Part shown: one piece after another, positions 8,895-20,196 of the stretch
Numbering within the stretch: the first letter of the stretch is position 1
How the letters are laid out: every line of letters begins with the position of its first letter
NCBI RefSeq assembly: GCF_026262505.1
Contig: NC_067208.1
Span: 17,493,962-17,557,961 of the forward strand
Source of the DNA: Trichomonas vaginalis G3
Lineage: Eukaryota > Parabasalia > Trichomonadida > Trichomonadidae
Reading direction: 5' to 3'
DNA: 64,000 nucleotides
Made by a program: the position numbers and the translations under genes
Notes under the pieces: model-generated
Seen by the model: only the letters and a program-made list of their open reading frames with translations
What the model was told of the DNA's origin: nothing
Database searches by the model: none

Positions 8895-10145
8895 ATGACT
8901 GAGGATGAAGAAGAGAATTGTATGATATGCATGGGTCCTTTAGCGACGGAAGGCGAGCATAGAGTCTGTTCTCTTAAATGCGGACATATTTTTGGTTATA
9001 AATGCATTGTTGAATGGCTAAATACCAAAAGCACATGTCCTGCATGTAATTCACCTGCAACAGTAGAATCTATCATTCCTTTATATTGGAGAGGTGGCAA
9101 AGTTATAAAAAATTCGGAATTAATAATGCTCACACAAGAAAATGAAAAATTAAAAGCAGAAAATGCCGAAATAATTCAATCATTAAGTTCGAATCAGACT
9201 TCTCAATACTCTCAAGCAAGCTATTTTCCATCATATCCTACAATTTTAATGACCAAAGAAATAAATGACGGATTACGTCTATCATTTACGAAATCTCGAA
9301 TAGTAGTCACAGAAAAAGTCAATGACAATTATGGAATTTCATATACAGAATGGCAAAAGCCAAAATGGAATTTTATTCCATTATGCAAACTAATAATACG
9401 TGACATATCAGTTAATAAGAGTCCTATTGAGAAATCCTTAACAGTTTCGCATGAAGGATCCTTTTCAGTTGTTAATTTAAACGAAAATTCCATAATTACA
9501 ACGAATACATTGCCAGAAACACCATGGTGCTGTTGTTGGATAAATGAGGATAAGGCAGCTATTGGCGCAGCACATGGCACAATTTTTGTTGTAAATACAA
9601 GAACTGGAGATATAATCTCAAAAAAATCAACTGGACCCGAGAATCCTCAGTTCCAATCCATAATACCAACATCTACTTATTCTGTGATAGCTTTGAACTG
9701 CCGAAATGCTTTTACGTTTAATATTGAAACTTCTATGTTTATTCCAAATCCAATAAGCTTTGACCATGAATATATTAAGATGAGTAATGATAATTTAATC
9801 GCTATATCATTGAAAAACAAAAAATGCACTTTATGTGATATTAAATTTCAAACTTTGAGGAGTTTGAGATGGTTTCCCATAGGGGAAATTAAAACCAGAG
9901 CTAGACCAGCTATTGGCACTAGAAATAAATCAGTTTACATTGCGATTCCAAAACCAAATTTTGATTTCTCAATAAGAGAGATTCATGATATAGATAAAGA
10001 TTTATACGGATCATTCAGTGAAAGATATACTACTTTTGAGAAAAATGGATCAATTTTAGATCTTGATTTTTCTCCAGGGCCAGATTTTTTATTTGCTGCT
10101 ATGTCATCATCGCTTTTGATTGTTTTGTCTTTACCTGTTCAATAA
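8895..10145 (+). CDS. RING E3 ubiquitin ligase, RFWD3-like
   Basis: A 416-residue protein. Residues 9-53 form a RING finger: CMIC, then CGHIFGYKC, then CPAC, with the spacing of C3HC4 rings and the GEHR and CGHxFGxxCI wording of the RFWD3 family. A short coiled coil follows (residues 74-100, LTQENEKLKAENAEI). The remaining 300 residues look like a divergent WD40 propeller, with repeated short hydrophobic strands and IxVVNTRTG-type turns. RFWD3 in animals ubiquitinates RPA at stalled forks; the same job here is inference. The ATG at 8895 is chosen over 8844 because of the initiator at 8871. TAATAAT at the stop is followed by TAAA, the usual polyadenylation context. Confidence 0.75.
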   Translation: MTEDEEENCMICMGPLATEGEHRVCSLKCGHIFGYKCIVEWLNTKSTCPACNSPATVESIIPLYWRGGKVIKNSELIMLTQENEKLKAENAEIIQSLSSNQTSQYSQASYFPSYPTILMTKEINDGLRLSFTKSRIVVTEKVNDNYGISYTEWQKPKWNFIPLCKLIIRDISVNKSPIEKSLTVSHEGSFSVVNLNENSIITTNTLPETPWCCCWINEDKAAIGAAHGTIFVVNTRTGDIISKKSTGPENPQFQSIIPTSTYSVIALNCRNAFTFNIETSMFIPNPISFDHEYIKMSNDNLIAISLKNKKCTLCDIKFQTLRSLRWFPIGEIKTRARPAIGTRNKSVYIAIPKPNFDFSIREIHDIDKDLYGSFSERYTTFEKNGSILDLDFSPGPDFLFAAMSSSLLIVLSLPVQ

Positions 10146-11064
10146 TAATAAATTGTTTGTATTGTTTATAATGAAACATTTCGTATTTACAATGAATTTA
10201 TAATCGTTTTAATTTTTTAAAGGCGACATCAAATATAACCTATAATCTAGCAGAAGTTTCACTTTAAAAATGAAATATCGTACCTAAATCTTCTGAAAAA
10301 TACCCTACTTTCCCAACATTTAGAATAAGGTTATTGCCCTAAAATTCAGTTATAGACACTTAGGAGAGCATTTAAACCATGATATTTTGGCATATGATAG
10401 AGAAACATCTTATAAACATTTTCAGTATGTTTTCCTATAAAATAACGATCTCACATGAAATTACTAAAATATCAAATTTTGATTTTCACTTTAAAGTTGG
10501 GAGAATACTCTACAGTGACAGGGTATACAATTTTAACCTTTGTTTTGATTATAAATAAAGTATTGATAGAGATATGAGTTGTACAGAATTATACACGTGT
10601 GTTTAATCAAATGTAAGTTGTGCAACAATAATGATTAGCTAGATAGTATATTAAGGAACTGTGATTTATGATCTAATTCAATAAGATGTAAATGATATTC
10701 AAATATATTAAATAAATGCGAATGTTCAAGATGTGAAATCGGTTAGTTAATTGTTGTATATAGATATTTTACTGTGATTAATGAATTTTTTAACAATTTA
10801 AAATTATCAAATTTCAAAATATGCGCAATGAGATAATTTGAGAGTATTTTGAGAACTGAAGACTTATGATTTAGTGTTTTTGAATAAGCACATCAATATA
10901 AAGATAGAAAATAAATTGAGATATAATTTTTTTGAAGGTATTATAAGGGTGGAGGTAGTAGGATAAATTTTTAATGTTCTATACTTTCATGGCAAATAAT
11001 TAAATAGAAGTAAAACTTTGTTTTAAGAATTGAAAATTTTAAATAAAAAAGGAATGTTAGTAAT
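10146..11064. other. AT-rich intergenic region
   Basis: No gene is seen. Around 10301-10325 the sequence TACCCTACTTTCCCAACATT is the near-exact reverse complement of 16756-16781, next to the 3' end of the kinase gene. Similarity continues outward to a GTACC word on both sides. The pair brackets the whole gene-free satellite region and could be the ends of a large insertion. The rest is simple AT-rich sequence. Confidence 0.45.
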
Positions 11065-11705
11065 GCTAATTTATTTGATTCCGGGGACACCCCGGTTATC
11101 AAATATATTTATTAAAATGGAAAATCTCTCACTTTTCGAAAAAATCGAAACTGCACGGATCTCCGATTCTCGATATGATAATTTATTTGATTCCGGGGAC
11201 ACCCCGGTTATCAAATATATTTATTAGAACGGAAAATCTCTCACTTTTCGAAAAAATCGAAACTGCAAGGATCTCCGATTCTCGATATGATAATTTATTT
11301 GATTCCGGGGACACCCCGGTTATCAAATATATTTATTAGAACGGAAAATCTCTCACTTTTCGAAAAAATCGAAACTGCAAGGATCTCCGATTCTCGATAT
11401 GATAATTTATTTGATTCCGGGGACACCCCGGTTATCAAATATATTTATTAGAACGGAAAATCTCTCACTTTTCGAAAAAATCGAAACTGCAAGGATCTCC
11501 GATTCTCGATATGATAATTTATTTGATTCCGGGGGACCCCGGTTATCAAATATATTTATTAGAACGGAAAATCTCTCACTTTTCGAAAAAATCGAAACTG
11601 CAAGGATCTCCGATTCTCGATATGATAATTTATTTGATTCCGGGGACACCCCGGTTATCAAATATATTTATTAGAACGGAAAATCTCTCACTTTTCGAAA
11701 TTTTT
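11065..11705 (+). repeat. 112-bp tandem satellite, about 5.7 copies
   Basis: Copies start at 11065, 11177, 11289, 11401, 11513 and 11624, a period of 112 bp (111 once). Each copy carries a strong hairpin, GATTCCGGGGACACCCCGG flanked by TTT and TTATCAAA, and a second weak palindrome TTTTCGAAAA. Copies differ at very few positions (the first has AAATGG for GAACGG; one lacks a base in the hairpin loop), so the array is young. Open frames running through it in several phases are a side effect of the period. Confidence 0.95.
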
Positions 11706-12023
11706 TTTAACAAAAATATGGCATTCTTAAATTATAGTTACATGTTATTTCACAATCATTATCATTAAAAAATTCAATTATTCAAGTTGTTTTGTCCCGA
11801 CGGTTTTTACGGTTATAAAAATGGTTGCGAACTCAATCCATCAGCAAAATGTCGGTTGGGGTGCCCTTCTTGGCCTCCTGAGTACTCACCAAGATACCCC
11901 CAGCTCCCGCAAAACACCTCCCTTAGGTGAGCATTAACTGATGACATGAGTTAACAATTCTACAAAATCATCAAGCATGAAGGTTTATGATTTATAAATC
12001 AAAATCTCAGAAACTGCTTGACT
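11706..12023. other. intergenic stretch with a GC-rich hairpin island
   Basis: No gene is seen. About 11795-11935 is much richer in G and C than its surroundings and can fold: GGGGT at 11858 and TCTTGG at 11868 pair with CCAAGA at 11889 and ACCCC at 11896. A further CTCACC/GGTGAG pair spans 11885-11940. It may be a structured RNA or the outer end of the hairpin-rich element that follows. I cannot name an RNA family. Confidence 0.4.
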
Positions 12024-12298
12024 TTGCAAGTTGCTGTCTTTACCGGTTACTCTGCTGCAATCTCTTTTCTGATTGCAGGCAGAGTTCTGCATCCTGAGGA
12101 CATTGCCTTGCAGATATGCTTGTAATCACTACGTGAGCAACTTGGTGTTGCAAGTTGCTGTCTTTACCGGTTACTCTGCTGCAATCTCTTTTCTGATTGC
12201 AGGCAAAGTTCTGCATCCTGAGGACTTTGCCTTGCAGATATGCTTGTAATCACTACGTGAGCAACTTGGTGTTGCAAGTTGCTGTCTTTACCGGTTAG
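12024..12298. repeat. 124-bp tandem repeat, 2.2 copies, built of hairpins
   Basis: TTGCAAGTTGCTGTCTTTAC recurs at 12024, 12148 and 12272, a period of 124 bp. Inside each copy are AGCAACTTG-loop-CAAGTTGCT (9-bp stem), TGCAATC-loop-GATTGCA (7-bp stem) and CTGCA-loop-TGCAG. The TGCAATC/GATTGCA stem is the same as in the 122-bp repeats at 13087-15370, so the two arrays are related in design. Confidence 0.85.
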
Positions 12299-13086
12299 CT
12301 TTTTTTGAAGTTTCTTCGCATCTTATATAAGCTCTAGATCAATATTTATCATCAGAATTTGCATCTCATAAAGCACGATATTAATCAAATAGGCAAATTT
12401 CATTCGGAGTCTCTCATTAAATGAGAAACTCCGAATGAGATTTGCTCTAAGGTAATGTACTTGTTATGCTTGGCCTAGAAGCAAGGAGGAAACATGTATA
12501 TGGTTTGTTTATACTGAAGTTATCTGGAATTCTCTCAATTGAGGATTCAAATCCAGATAACAGCAGTATAAGTTAATATTGTTGTGCACCTCAGGTTGTT
12601 TATAGGCCCGAGAACGAGAAAAGAATTTATGGTGTGAATTGGCTCGATATATACCTACGCTCTGTAAAAAATACGTTATATTTTCTTTCATATGAGAAAA
12701 ATGTTTTTCTTTTTTATAATACTATGTGCTTTGTTACTTCATAAATTGTCTATTTTTCTTATTAAAACCTATTTTTTCCGTGTGATTCGGAATCTACGCA
12801 TTCAAAAAATGCGTTTTCCGCTCTCAGAACGCGAAAATATGAACTACATGACGAGATAAATCGATTTATTATGTTCCTAAATATTCTCATTTTTCAATCT
12901 TGCTCAATACTCAAAAATAAGCAGACTCTCAAATAGAGAACATAAAATAACTCATATTTATCATATTAAAATTTTGAAAAAGTCTCCCGAAAAAATCATA
13001 TTTCGAAAATTTCGAAAAAAATAAGTACATTTTTCGCCAAAGAAAAAAGAAAAATGTTTTTTTTTTGAATTTTTGATGATAATATG
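12299..13086. other. gene-free stretch with hairpins and a diverged fold-back arm
   Basis: Two long hairpins lie here: 12401-12437 (CATTCGGAGT against ACTCCGAATG) and 12511-12568 (ATACTG and GTTATCTGGA against TCCAGATAAC and CAGTAT). Positions 12763-12860 resemble the inner end of the fold-back arm at 13741-13844: both run from AAACCTATTTT through a CGCTCTCAGAACG- or CTGCTGTCAGATCG-like part to GTGAAAATATGAA or CGCGAAAATATGAA and end near AGATAAA. The 124-bp repeats plus this end thus look like one diverged half of a fold-back element. No gene is seen. Confidence 0.5.
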
Positions 13087-13459
13087 CACTCCTGACGGTC
13101 GCAGTGTCTCATTCGGGAGACATTGCCTGTGCATGTCTCCCAGAATGGCATACTGTTCCGCATTCATAACTTGAATGCGGAACTTTGACCGACAAGAGTG
13201 CATTGTGCACTCTTGTTGGTCTGCATGTGTCATTCCGGGAGACATTGCCTGTGCATGTCTCCCAGAATGGCATACTGTTCCGCATTCATAACTTGAATGC
13301 GGAACTTTGACCGACAAGAGTGCATTGTGCACTCTTGTTGGTCTGCATGTGTCATTCCGGGAGACATTGCCTGTGCATGTCTCCCAGAACGAGACAATTT
13401 ATTGCAATCAGAATACGATTGCAAAACTTTGACCGACAAGAGTGCATTGTGCACTCTTG
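13087..13459 (-). repeat. 122-bp hairpin units, left array (about 3)
   Basis: Units carry CAAGAGTGCA-loop-TGCACTCTTG and GGGAGACA-loop-TGTCTCCC stems. Reading outward from the centre, the third stem is type A (TGCAATC/GATTGCA) once, then type B (TTCCGCATTCA/TGAATGCGGAA) twice. The outermost copy is the most diverged. Confidence 0.9.
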
Positions 13460-14508
13460 TTTGTCATCCACTATGATACTTAGAGAAAATACTTTACTTA
13501 CATTATTTAAAATATTAATTTCCCTATTTAATATTTATTTATTATTTTTTGTGCTTTATATTCCCTATGGCATGTACTGAACTATTTTATAGACTCTACC
13601 GAGCTATCTCCACATATAAACATTTGACAATAACACATATATACTCTCTTCATATTCTAGTCTCATGACATATTATTGCAAAAGCTATATTTATACAGCA
13701 TACCTCATAAAGTCTCATTATATCCCTATCTAAGCGTTCAAAACCTATTTTCCCCACGTAATCTGATTCTTCAGGCTCCGCTGATTCGATTTCTTTCTGC
13801 TGTCAGATCGTGAAAATATGAATCACATAACAAGATAAACACAAATCCAAAATAATAATGTTTTCTTCAAATTGACTCTTCCACGATATTCATATATTTG
13901 TTATTAATTCCGTTTTCCCTTACAAATGTATTTAATTTTCTGAATAATACGTATTATAAAATGAATATCTCAAAAACTAAATTAAAAAATTAATACTGGG
14001 TAATAACTAGATATATTGTGACTTTTTGAATTCACACACTTTTGGAAAAAATTGAATTTTTCTAAAATGATGTTGTTTGAACATGAACTTAAAGAGTTTT
14101 TTTACGTAAAATATCAAGTTGGGTAACTTGTGTTTATCTTGTTATGTGATTCATATTTTCACGATCTGACAGCAGAAATCGAATCAGCGGAGCCTGAAGA
14201 ATCAGATTACGTGGGGAAAATAGGTTTTGAACGCTTAGATAGGGATATAATGAGACTTTATGAGGTATGCTGTATAAATATAGCTTTTGCAATAATATGT
14301 CATGAGACTAGAATATGAAGAGAGTATATATGTGTTATTGTCAAATGTTTATATGTGGAGATAGCTCGGTAGAGTCTATAAAATAGTTCAGTACATGCCA
14401 TAGGGAATATAAAGCACAAAAAATAATAAATAAATATTAAATAGGGAAATTAATATTTTAAATAATGTAAGTAAAGTATTTTCTCTAAGTATCATAGTGG
14501 ATGACAAA

Positions 14509-15370
14509 CAAGAGTGCACAATGCACTCTTGTCGGTCAAAGTTTTGCAATCGTATTCTGATTGCAATAAATTGTCTCGTTCTGGGAGACATGCACAGGCA
14601 ATGTCTCCCGGAATGACACATGCAGACCAACAAGAGTGCACAATGCACTCTTGTCGGTCAAAGTTTTGCAATCGTATTCTGATTGCAATAAATTGTCTCG
14701 TTCTGGGAGACATGCACAGGCAATGTCTCCCGGAATGACACATGCAGACCAACAAGAGTGCACAATGCACTCTTGTCGGTCAAAGTTCCGCATTCAAGTT
14801 ATGAATGCGGAACAGTATGCCATTCTGGGAGACATGCACAGGCAATGTCTCCCGGAATGACACATGCAGACCAACAAGAGTGCACAATGCACTCTTGTCG
14901 GTCAAAGTTTTGCAATCGTATTCTGATTGCAATAAATTGTTTCATTCTGGGAGACATGCACAGGCAATGTCTCCCGGAATGACACATGCAGACCAACAAG
15001 AGTGCACAATGCACTCTTGTCGGTCAAAGTTCCGCATTCAAGTTATGAATGCGGAACAGTATGCCATTCTGGGAGACATGCACAGGCAATGTCTCCCGGA
15101 ATGACACATGCAGACCAACAAGAGTGCACAATGCACTCTTGTCGGTCAAAGTTTTGCAATCGTATTCTGATTGCAATAAATTGTTTCATTCTGGGAGACA
15201 TGCACAGGCAATGTCTCCCGGAATGACACATGCAGACCAACAAGAGTGCACAATGCACTCTTGTCGGTCAAAGTTCCGCATTCAAGTTATGAATGCGGAA
15301 CAGTATGCCATTCTGGGAGACATGCACAGGCAATGTCTCCCGGAATGACACATGCAGACCAACAAGAGTG
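14509..15370 (+). repeat. 122-bp hairpin units, right array (about 7) with 244-bp higher-order repeat
   Basis: Units run A, A, B, A, B, A, B, where A has the TGCAATC/GATTGCA stem and B the TTCCGCATTCA/TGAATGCGGAA stem. The last A-B pairs (14885-15128 and 15129-15370) are almost identical, so a 244-bp dimer has been amplified recently. In A and B the sequence of the stem changes but pairing is kept on both sides. Confidence 0.9.
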
Positions 15371-16867
15371 AACAATCCGCTTTCTCCTTTGAAATCCAAC
15401 ATTCTAATCACATCTACATTAATAAATTGTTATAAAATACTAATCAAAGATCCAATACAATTCTACTATCTTATTCACACATTACCAATGTTAATACCTC
15501 TTATAACTTAAATTATTTCATAAAATTTGTTTTTATATCTTATTATTTTCTCATAATGCTTCTAATACATCTCTAATTTCTTACATTCAAACACCAATAT
15601 CGTCATACTATCATAAGCACTTAATTTTTTCAAAATTTTAGACTTAAATTTGAGCTACATTTTCATCATCATTTTTAGCCTTAAGCTTCTATAAGGTTAT
15701 AATACATTATCGTAATATTCTAATATTTATGATTCTTACTACTCAATTCAATATAATCATATAAGTCACTCATAATCAGGAGCATAATTTAAAAATCTAT
15801 AGCTCATATTTTGACAATTATATATATAGATGATGCATATTGCAATTCCGGTTTCAACACGATCAAATGTCAAACCATGATAAAATATATATCAATTTAC
15901 AAAATATCGATTAACATTAGAATCCATATCTAATTCCATCAATGCACAAGTTGTAAATGCTTAATTCATCTTTGAGAAACGTGAATAGCACAATTTTATA
16001 AGATTATTTGTTGAATATTTAAAATATAAGCCAAATCGAATCTGCTGTATATTACTTTAGTTTATCATTGAATGTTAAATGTGCTCAGATAAATATTTGA
16101 GTCAGATATCGCATTTTCTAATTTCAAAATTTATCTCATGAAGTTAGAATTTATTTGATCATACAACATCATATTAGTCAAACTAGAGTTCAATCGCGAT
16201 TCCAAAATGGAACAATTGCTTGTTTTATCAAAATGTTAAAATATTAATCTAAAAAACTTAATATCTAACCAAAACATTCTAGAAATATCATATATAGGTA
16301 TATGCAATCTAAATGCACACGAAATACTGAAAATTAAAAAGAATATTTATGAGATTATTAAATCTTATGCATTTCAATGAAGAGTCGATAATTATCATCT
16401 ATATAGGTTATATATCAACATATGAGTTTTTGGATTGACCACTACTATACTAATGTGATCAAATTAATCTGATTTCTTGAATTTTCATTTGAAGCATTCG
16501 CAGTAGTAGGAGTACCTTCATATATTAACATATTAAAAAATTGCGCCCAGATTCGCAGTTTAATCATGATTTTAAGATTGCATTAGATTTCGAAATGCAG
16601 AAAAAAATCACTTTAGATTCCCTTCAAACTCTAAGCATAAGCATGTCTCTATATGAGGAAACTATTTGAGCTATTCATTTGGCGGCCCAAAAACTCATGT
16701 TGCCTGAGCGCAGAAAATACCAATTTTTGGACCCTGGGTAGGGGGTCATGCATGTTTTCTAAATGTTGGAAAAGTAGGGTATTCCTAAAAAAGGTACTGT
16801 TCTTCAATACTTATATACTTTAAGTGAAATTTTTAATAAAAAGTATTAAGATAATATACAATTAATT
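15371..16867. other. AT-rich intergenic region
   Basis: No gene is seen. Apart from the inverted partner of the 10301 motif at 16756-16781, the sequence is plain AT-rich DNA. A short less AT-rich patch lies at about 16680-16760 (GGCGGCCC, TGCCTGAGCGC, GACCCTGGGTAGGGGG), of unknown nature. Confidence 0.4.
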
Positions 16868-18093
16868 TTAATCATAAGTTGTAATAGAATCAATGAATGC
16901 TTGGAATACTGATTCATCTGGATTGAAATCAGGATCAATTGTTTTGATAATTTCCTTTAATGAAGAATCATTCACGTAAAATCCACATTCCTTTGCCTTC
17001 ATAATCATTTCTTCTGTTCCGTATTTCACTTCTTCATAAGTTTTATCACAAATTGATGATAATTTCTTTTTATAGGCTTCGTACTGTTTATATTCGGAAT
17101 CATTAAGGTATGTTTTTGCGATGTCCTCCATACGTTTCTCAAGATCAACTGGTTTGATTCTTTCTTTGTATTCTCCTTTCCAACATTCAAAAATTAAGCC
17201 TGCAATTTCCTTGTTGAAACCATCTTTTGTGAATTTTTCATCGACTAGAATTTCATCATCTCTCAATCCGCCTTGAATCATTTCTTTAATAATAGGTTTG
17301 ACATATTCAGCGGCGATTCTCCTTTGTTCTTCTATTTCTTCTTTACTAGCACCATCCATTTCCTGGATTTCCTCATAATCTTTAAGACTTTTATATGCAT
17401 CGCGGGTTTTTGAAGTAATATTCTCTTTGTAGAATTCAATAAAATATTTGAGACCTTCTTCAGTAGTAAATGCCTTCTCAAATGGGTAGTTTCCTGTAAT
17501 TACGTTGAACATTACTCCACCAAATGAAAAAACATCCGATGCGCACTTTCTTATGGTTTTGTATATCTCTGGAGCTGTAAAAGGAACTGTACCATGACTT
17601 GTTGATATTGACAAAGAATATCTGTCGGTAGAATCATCCCAATCAATGATATGAGGAATAAAATCGCCATCAATAATAATGTTGTCTGGTTTAAGGTCAC
17701 GATGCTTAACGTTCTTTTCCTTCATTAGAGTTAATTGGAAAATTAGTGCAGAAAAATTTCCAATGCGTACAGCGTTTTGATGTGTTTTCTTTTGGGAATA
17801 CTTCTAATAATTTCACCTAAAGTATTTCCTGGAATATAATCCATCAGCATCCATTCAAATCTTTGGCCACTGTGGCGCCTCGAATTATCATAGTAACAAG
17901 GTGTTAGATGAAATTGAAATTCCAGCATTGCCTTAAATAAATTATTGATATCTGTTCCACTTTTGTTGAATAATTTTTTAAGGATTTTGTACTGGTCATT
18001 GTGCTTCAAAATCCAGCAACATCCATTGCCACCTGCACGATAATTCCATATGGGCTCTGCCCGACTATCATACCATGTATCTGTTTTCAACAT
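16868..18093 (-). pseudogene. protein kinase gene with one frameshift
   Basis: Two adjoining frames read as one protein kinase. The upstream part starts at the ATG at 18093 and covers the N-lobe end and hinge (FEWMLMDYIPGNTLGEII). The downstream part holds the catalytic loop HRDLKPDN, the metal site as IIDWDD instead of DFG, an activation segment ending in FTAPEIY, and SDVFSFGGVMFNVITG. The frames meet near 17746-17760 beside an A5 run on the + strand (T5 in the coding strand), so one inserted or lost base explains the break; it may be real decay or a sequence error. The N-lobe glycine loop and VAIK lysine are not clear (YKILKK may be the lysine). The carboxy-terminal 150 residues are unassigned. 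It resembles the expanded trichomonad TKL-type kinases. Confidence 0.7.
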
Positions 18094-20196
18094 TTGATTT
18101 AGGCAAATTTTTCAAAAAAAAAATTACATCACCTCACATGGATCTTTTTTGACTTATGCCAAGATGGCATACAAATTATCAGAAACTATAGTTACTTTTC
18201 AATGAGTAGATCTTGCTCTGGATTTATGAACACACCAACATGCAATGCAACATTTATTGATTTTGTTAGAGAATAAATTCCTATTATTTTTCTGAATAAA
18301 CATAATGACACAGCCGAAAATAAGATAACTTACTACTTTCTGACATGCTCTCAAAAATAGGAATTTGAGAATGTGTCAGGAAAAAGGGGGGAACTTCGTC
18401 GACAACAAAGGTATCGACCAAAATTGTTCCCATTATGCTTGACATATGAAGTATAGTAATAGTGTGTATGGACTCATAGAATGACTTTCGTTTGATTTCG
18501 AGATATATTATCATCTTCTAAAATATCCATACTTTACTTGATAACTCATATGTATTATCGTATTATGAAAATTAAACGAAAAATATGGCTCAAGACGAGC
18601 AAAATTCGATGCTAAAAAAGTAAATTGTTTAATGATTAGGGTGCTTTCAGGTATTTTTCTGAAGAAACACTTTATTCGTTTTTCTTTCTACATCTGTATA
18701 TAAAACATGCACAAATAAGGATTTATAATTAAAAATATTATTCGAATTGGGTAATTAAATCGTTAGATCTTAGATTTTATTAATCGTTTCTTCTTAAAAT
18801 GAGACTGTGGTAATGGGAACTGTGTATGAGAGTTGAAGTATTGTTAAATTGCGCGAAATGTTGATAAGTTTCAAAAACAATTTGTAGTATGTTCAAGTAT
18901 ATTAGAATTTAATAATATGTGATAACATCGACTGCAAATAATTGATTTTAAGTGATTGATGAAAATCGATATCAATATTTAAAATTTTCGAGGTTTTTTT
19001 GACTGATAGCAATTGCTTTGGACATCTAGAATGAAGTTCTCCTTGGTGAGTTTCTCCAAATTTTTTCCATTTTAGAAAAAGCCTATGCAATTTTCTAGAA
19101 AATGATAACGTTTTTTTCAATTCTCGATTTTTTTGGAAAAATGAGGTTAATTTTTTTTGAAAATTTATAATTTAGAGAGAAATAAACCATTTTCATTGTG
19201 TTATAAATCGATAAAACCTTTTTATTTTTGTATTCTATAATATTTCTACTAAAATATATCACTTATACAGCAAAATCATATAACTATTTTTCAAAGATAT
19301 AGAAAAGAAGAATATATTCCTAAATTATAAATCAGTCATAGTTTACTATCAAAAATAATATATTATTATATATAGATAACCATCCATTGTTAGTAATTTA
19401 AAATTATTTCTGGTTCAAATTAAGGATTATCTTCACATGTTTAGAAAATATTGTAAACATCTAGAAAACAATCAATAATATCATGATTTTATTAACAGAT
19501 GAGTTCAAGATATATATTGTGATTTGATTTTCGATAATAAATCTGAATCAAATGTATATTAAACTCGCACATTTAGTCTTCTTATCATAATAATGTTATT
19601 AGTTAGTGACTATGGCTAAAAAATAAGCAACATTAGATCTGTATCTCATAATCAAACGGAAGTTAAGCTAAGATATTTGAGATTTTATCACCTGGTAGTA
19701 TGCATGATACTATACCAGAATGACTAGTCAATCTGTTGTTTTAATAACGTTTTAAATTTTTTATGCCAAAATAGTACTCTGGCTATCATTGGTAATACGT
19801 AAGGTTGCTACTGTTGTAATATTTCGAAAAAATAAAGGTATCAAATTTAATGCAAGATATGATGAGTTGAACATCGAATAATTGGGTTTTTGTAATACTA
19901 ATCTTCTCTAGTCCCTAGTATATCATTGTTTCATACTAATAACGTGGATCAATTCCGTTTCAATGATCAGATAAAGCAGAAACAATATACTCAGGTGCCA
20001 CTTTTTTGGTCTAAAAAATGAGTTCCCCCCTTTTGTCAGGAAGTGGTAAATACTCTTTTAAAAACGTCTCGATTTTGAGGGATCTGGGGGCCATTTTGCA
20101 AAATTTTTATTGTCTTATACCCAGTTGAAGTTATTTAAAAATGATATCCTGAGTAAAAAAAAAATACAATTAAATAAGAATAGATATAAAGAATTT
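18094..20196. other. long AT-rich intergenic region
   Basis: No gene is supported. Short frames up to 76 codons show no motif. Around 18375 and 20021 the words AAAAGGGGGGAACT and its reverse complement occur, a weak inverted pair. A less AT-rich patch lies at 19995-20100. Confidence 0.4.

Larger units (their letters stand above)
13087..15370. mobile_element. fold-back element made of inverted hairpin arrays
   Basis: The two halves are inverted copies around a 283-bp spacer (13845-14127). Inner arms 13460-13844 and 14128-14508 are nearly identical apart from a 4-bp difference. Outside them lie tandem arrays of a 122-bp unit, about three on the left and seven on the right. The outer ends match: CACTCCTG on the left and, reversed, CACTCTTG on the right. 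There is no transposase, so it would be non-autonomous. No target duplication is obvious. Short frames that appear in the arrays are periodic artefacts. A fold-back transposon fits best; an assembly inversion or an amplified palindrome are alternatives. Confidence 0.7.

Noticed and set aside
11065-11768. Open frames through the 112-bp satellite
   Set aside because: A period of 112 bp with few stops makes frames of about 80-90 codons by chance; the same holds on the other strand.
11065-12298. CRISPR array
   Set aside because: The units are directly joined 112- or 124-bp tandem repeats with no unique spacers, and the organism is a eukaryote.
13087-15370. Overlapping 60-99-codon frames on both strands (MHNALLSV..., MHCALLLV...)
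   Set aside because: They are periodic artefacts of the 122-bp repeat, which is read in several phases, with no gene signals.
18902-19120. Short - strand frame (72 codons)
   Set aside because: AT-rich composition, no motif, no initiator.
18375-20045. Inverted AAAAGGGGGGAACT pair as transposon ends
   Set aside because: Only 14 bp match, the flanking GTCAGG words run the wrong way, and no target duplication is seen.
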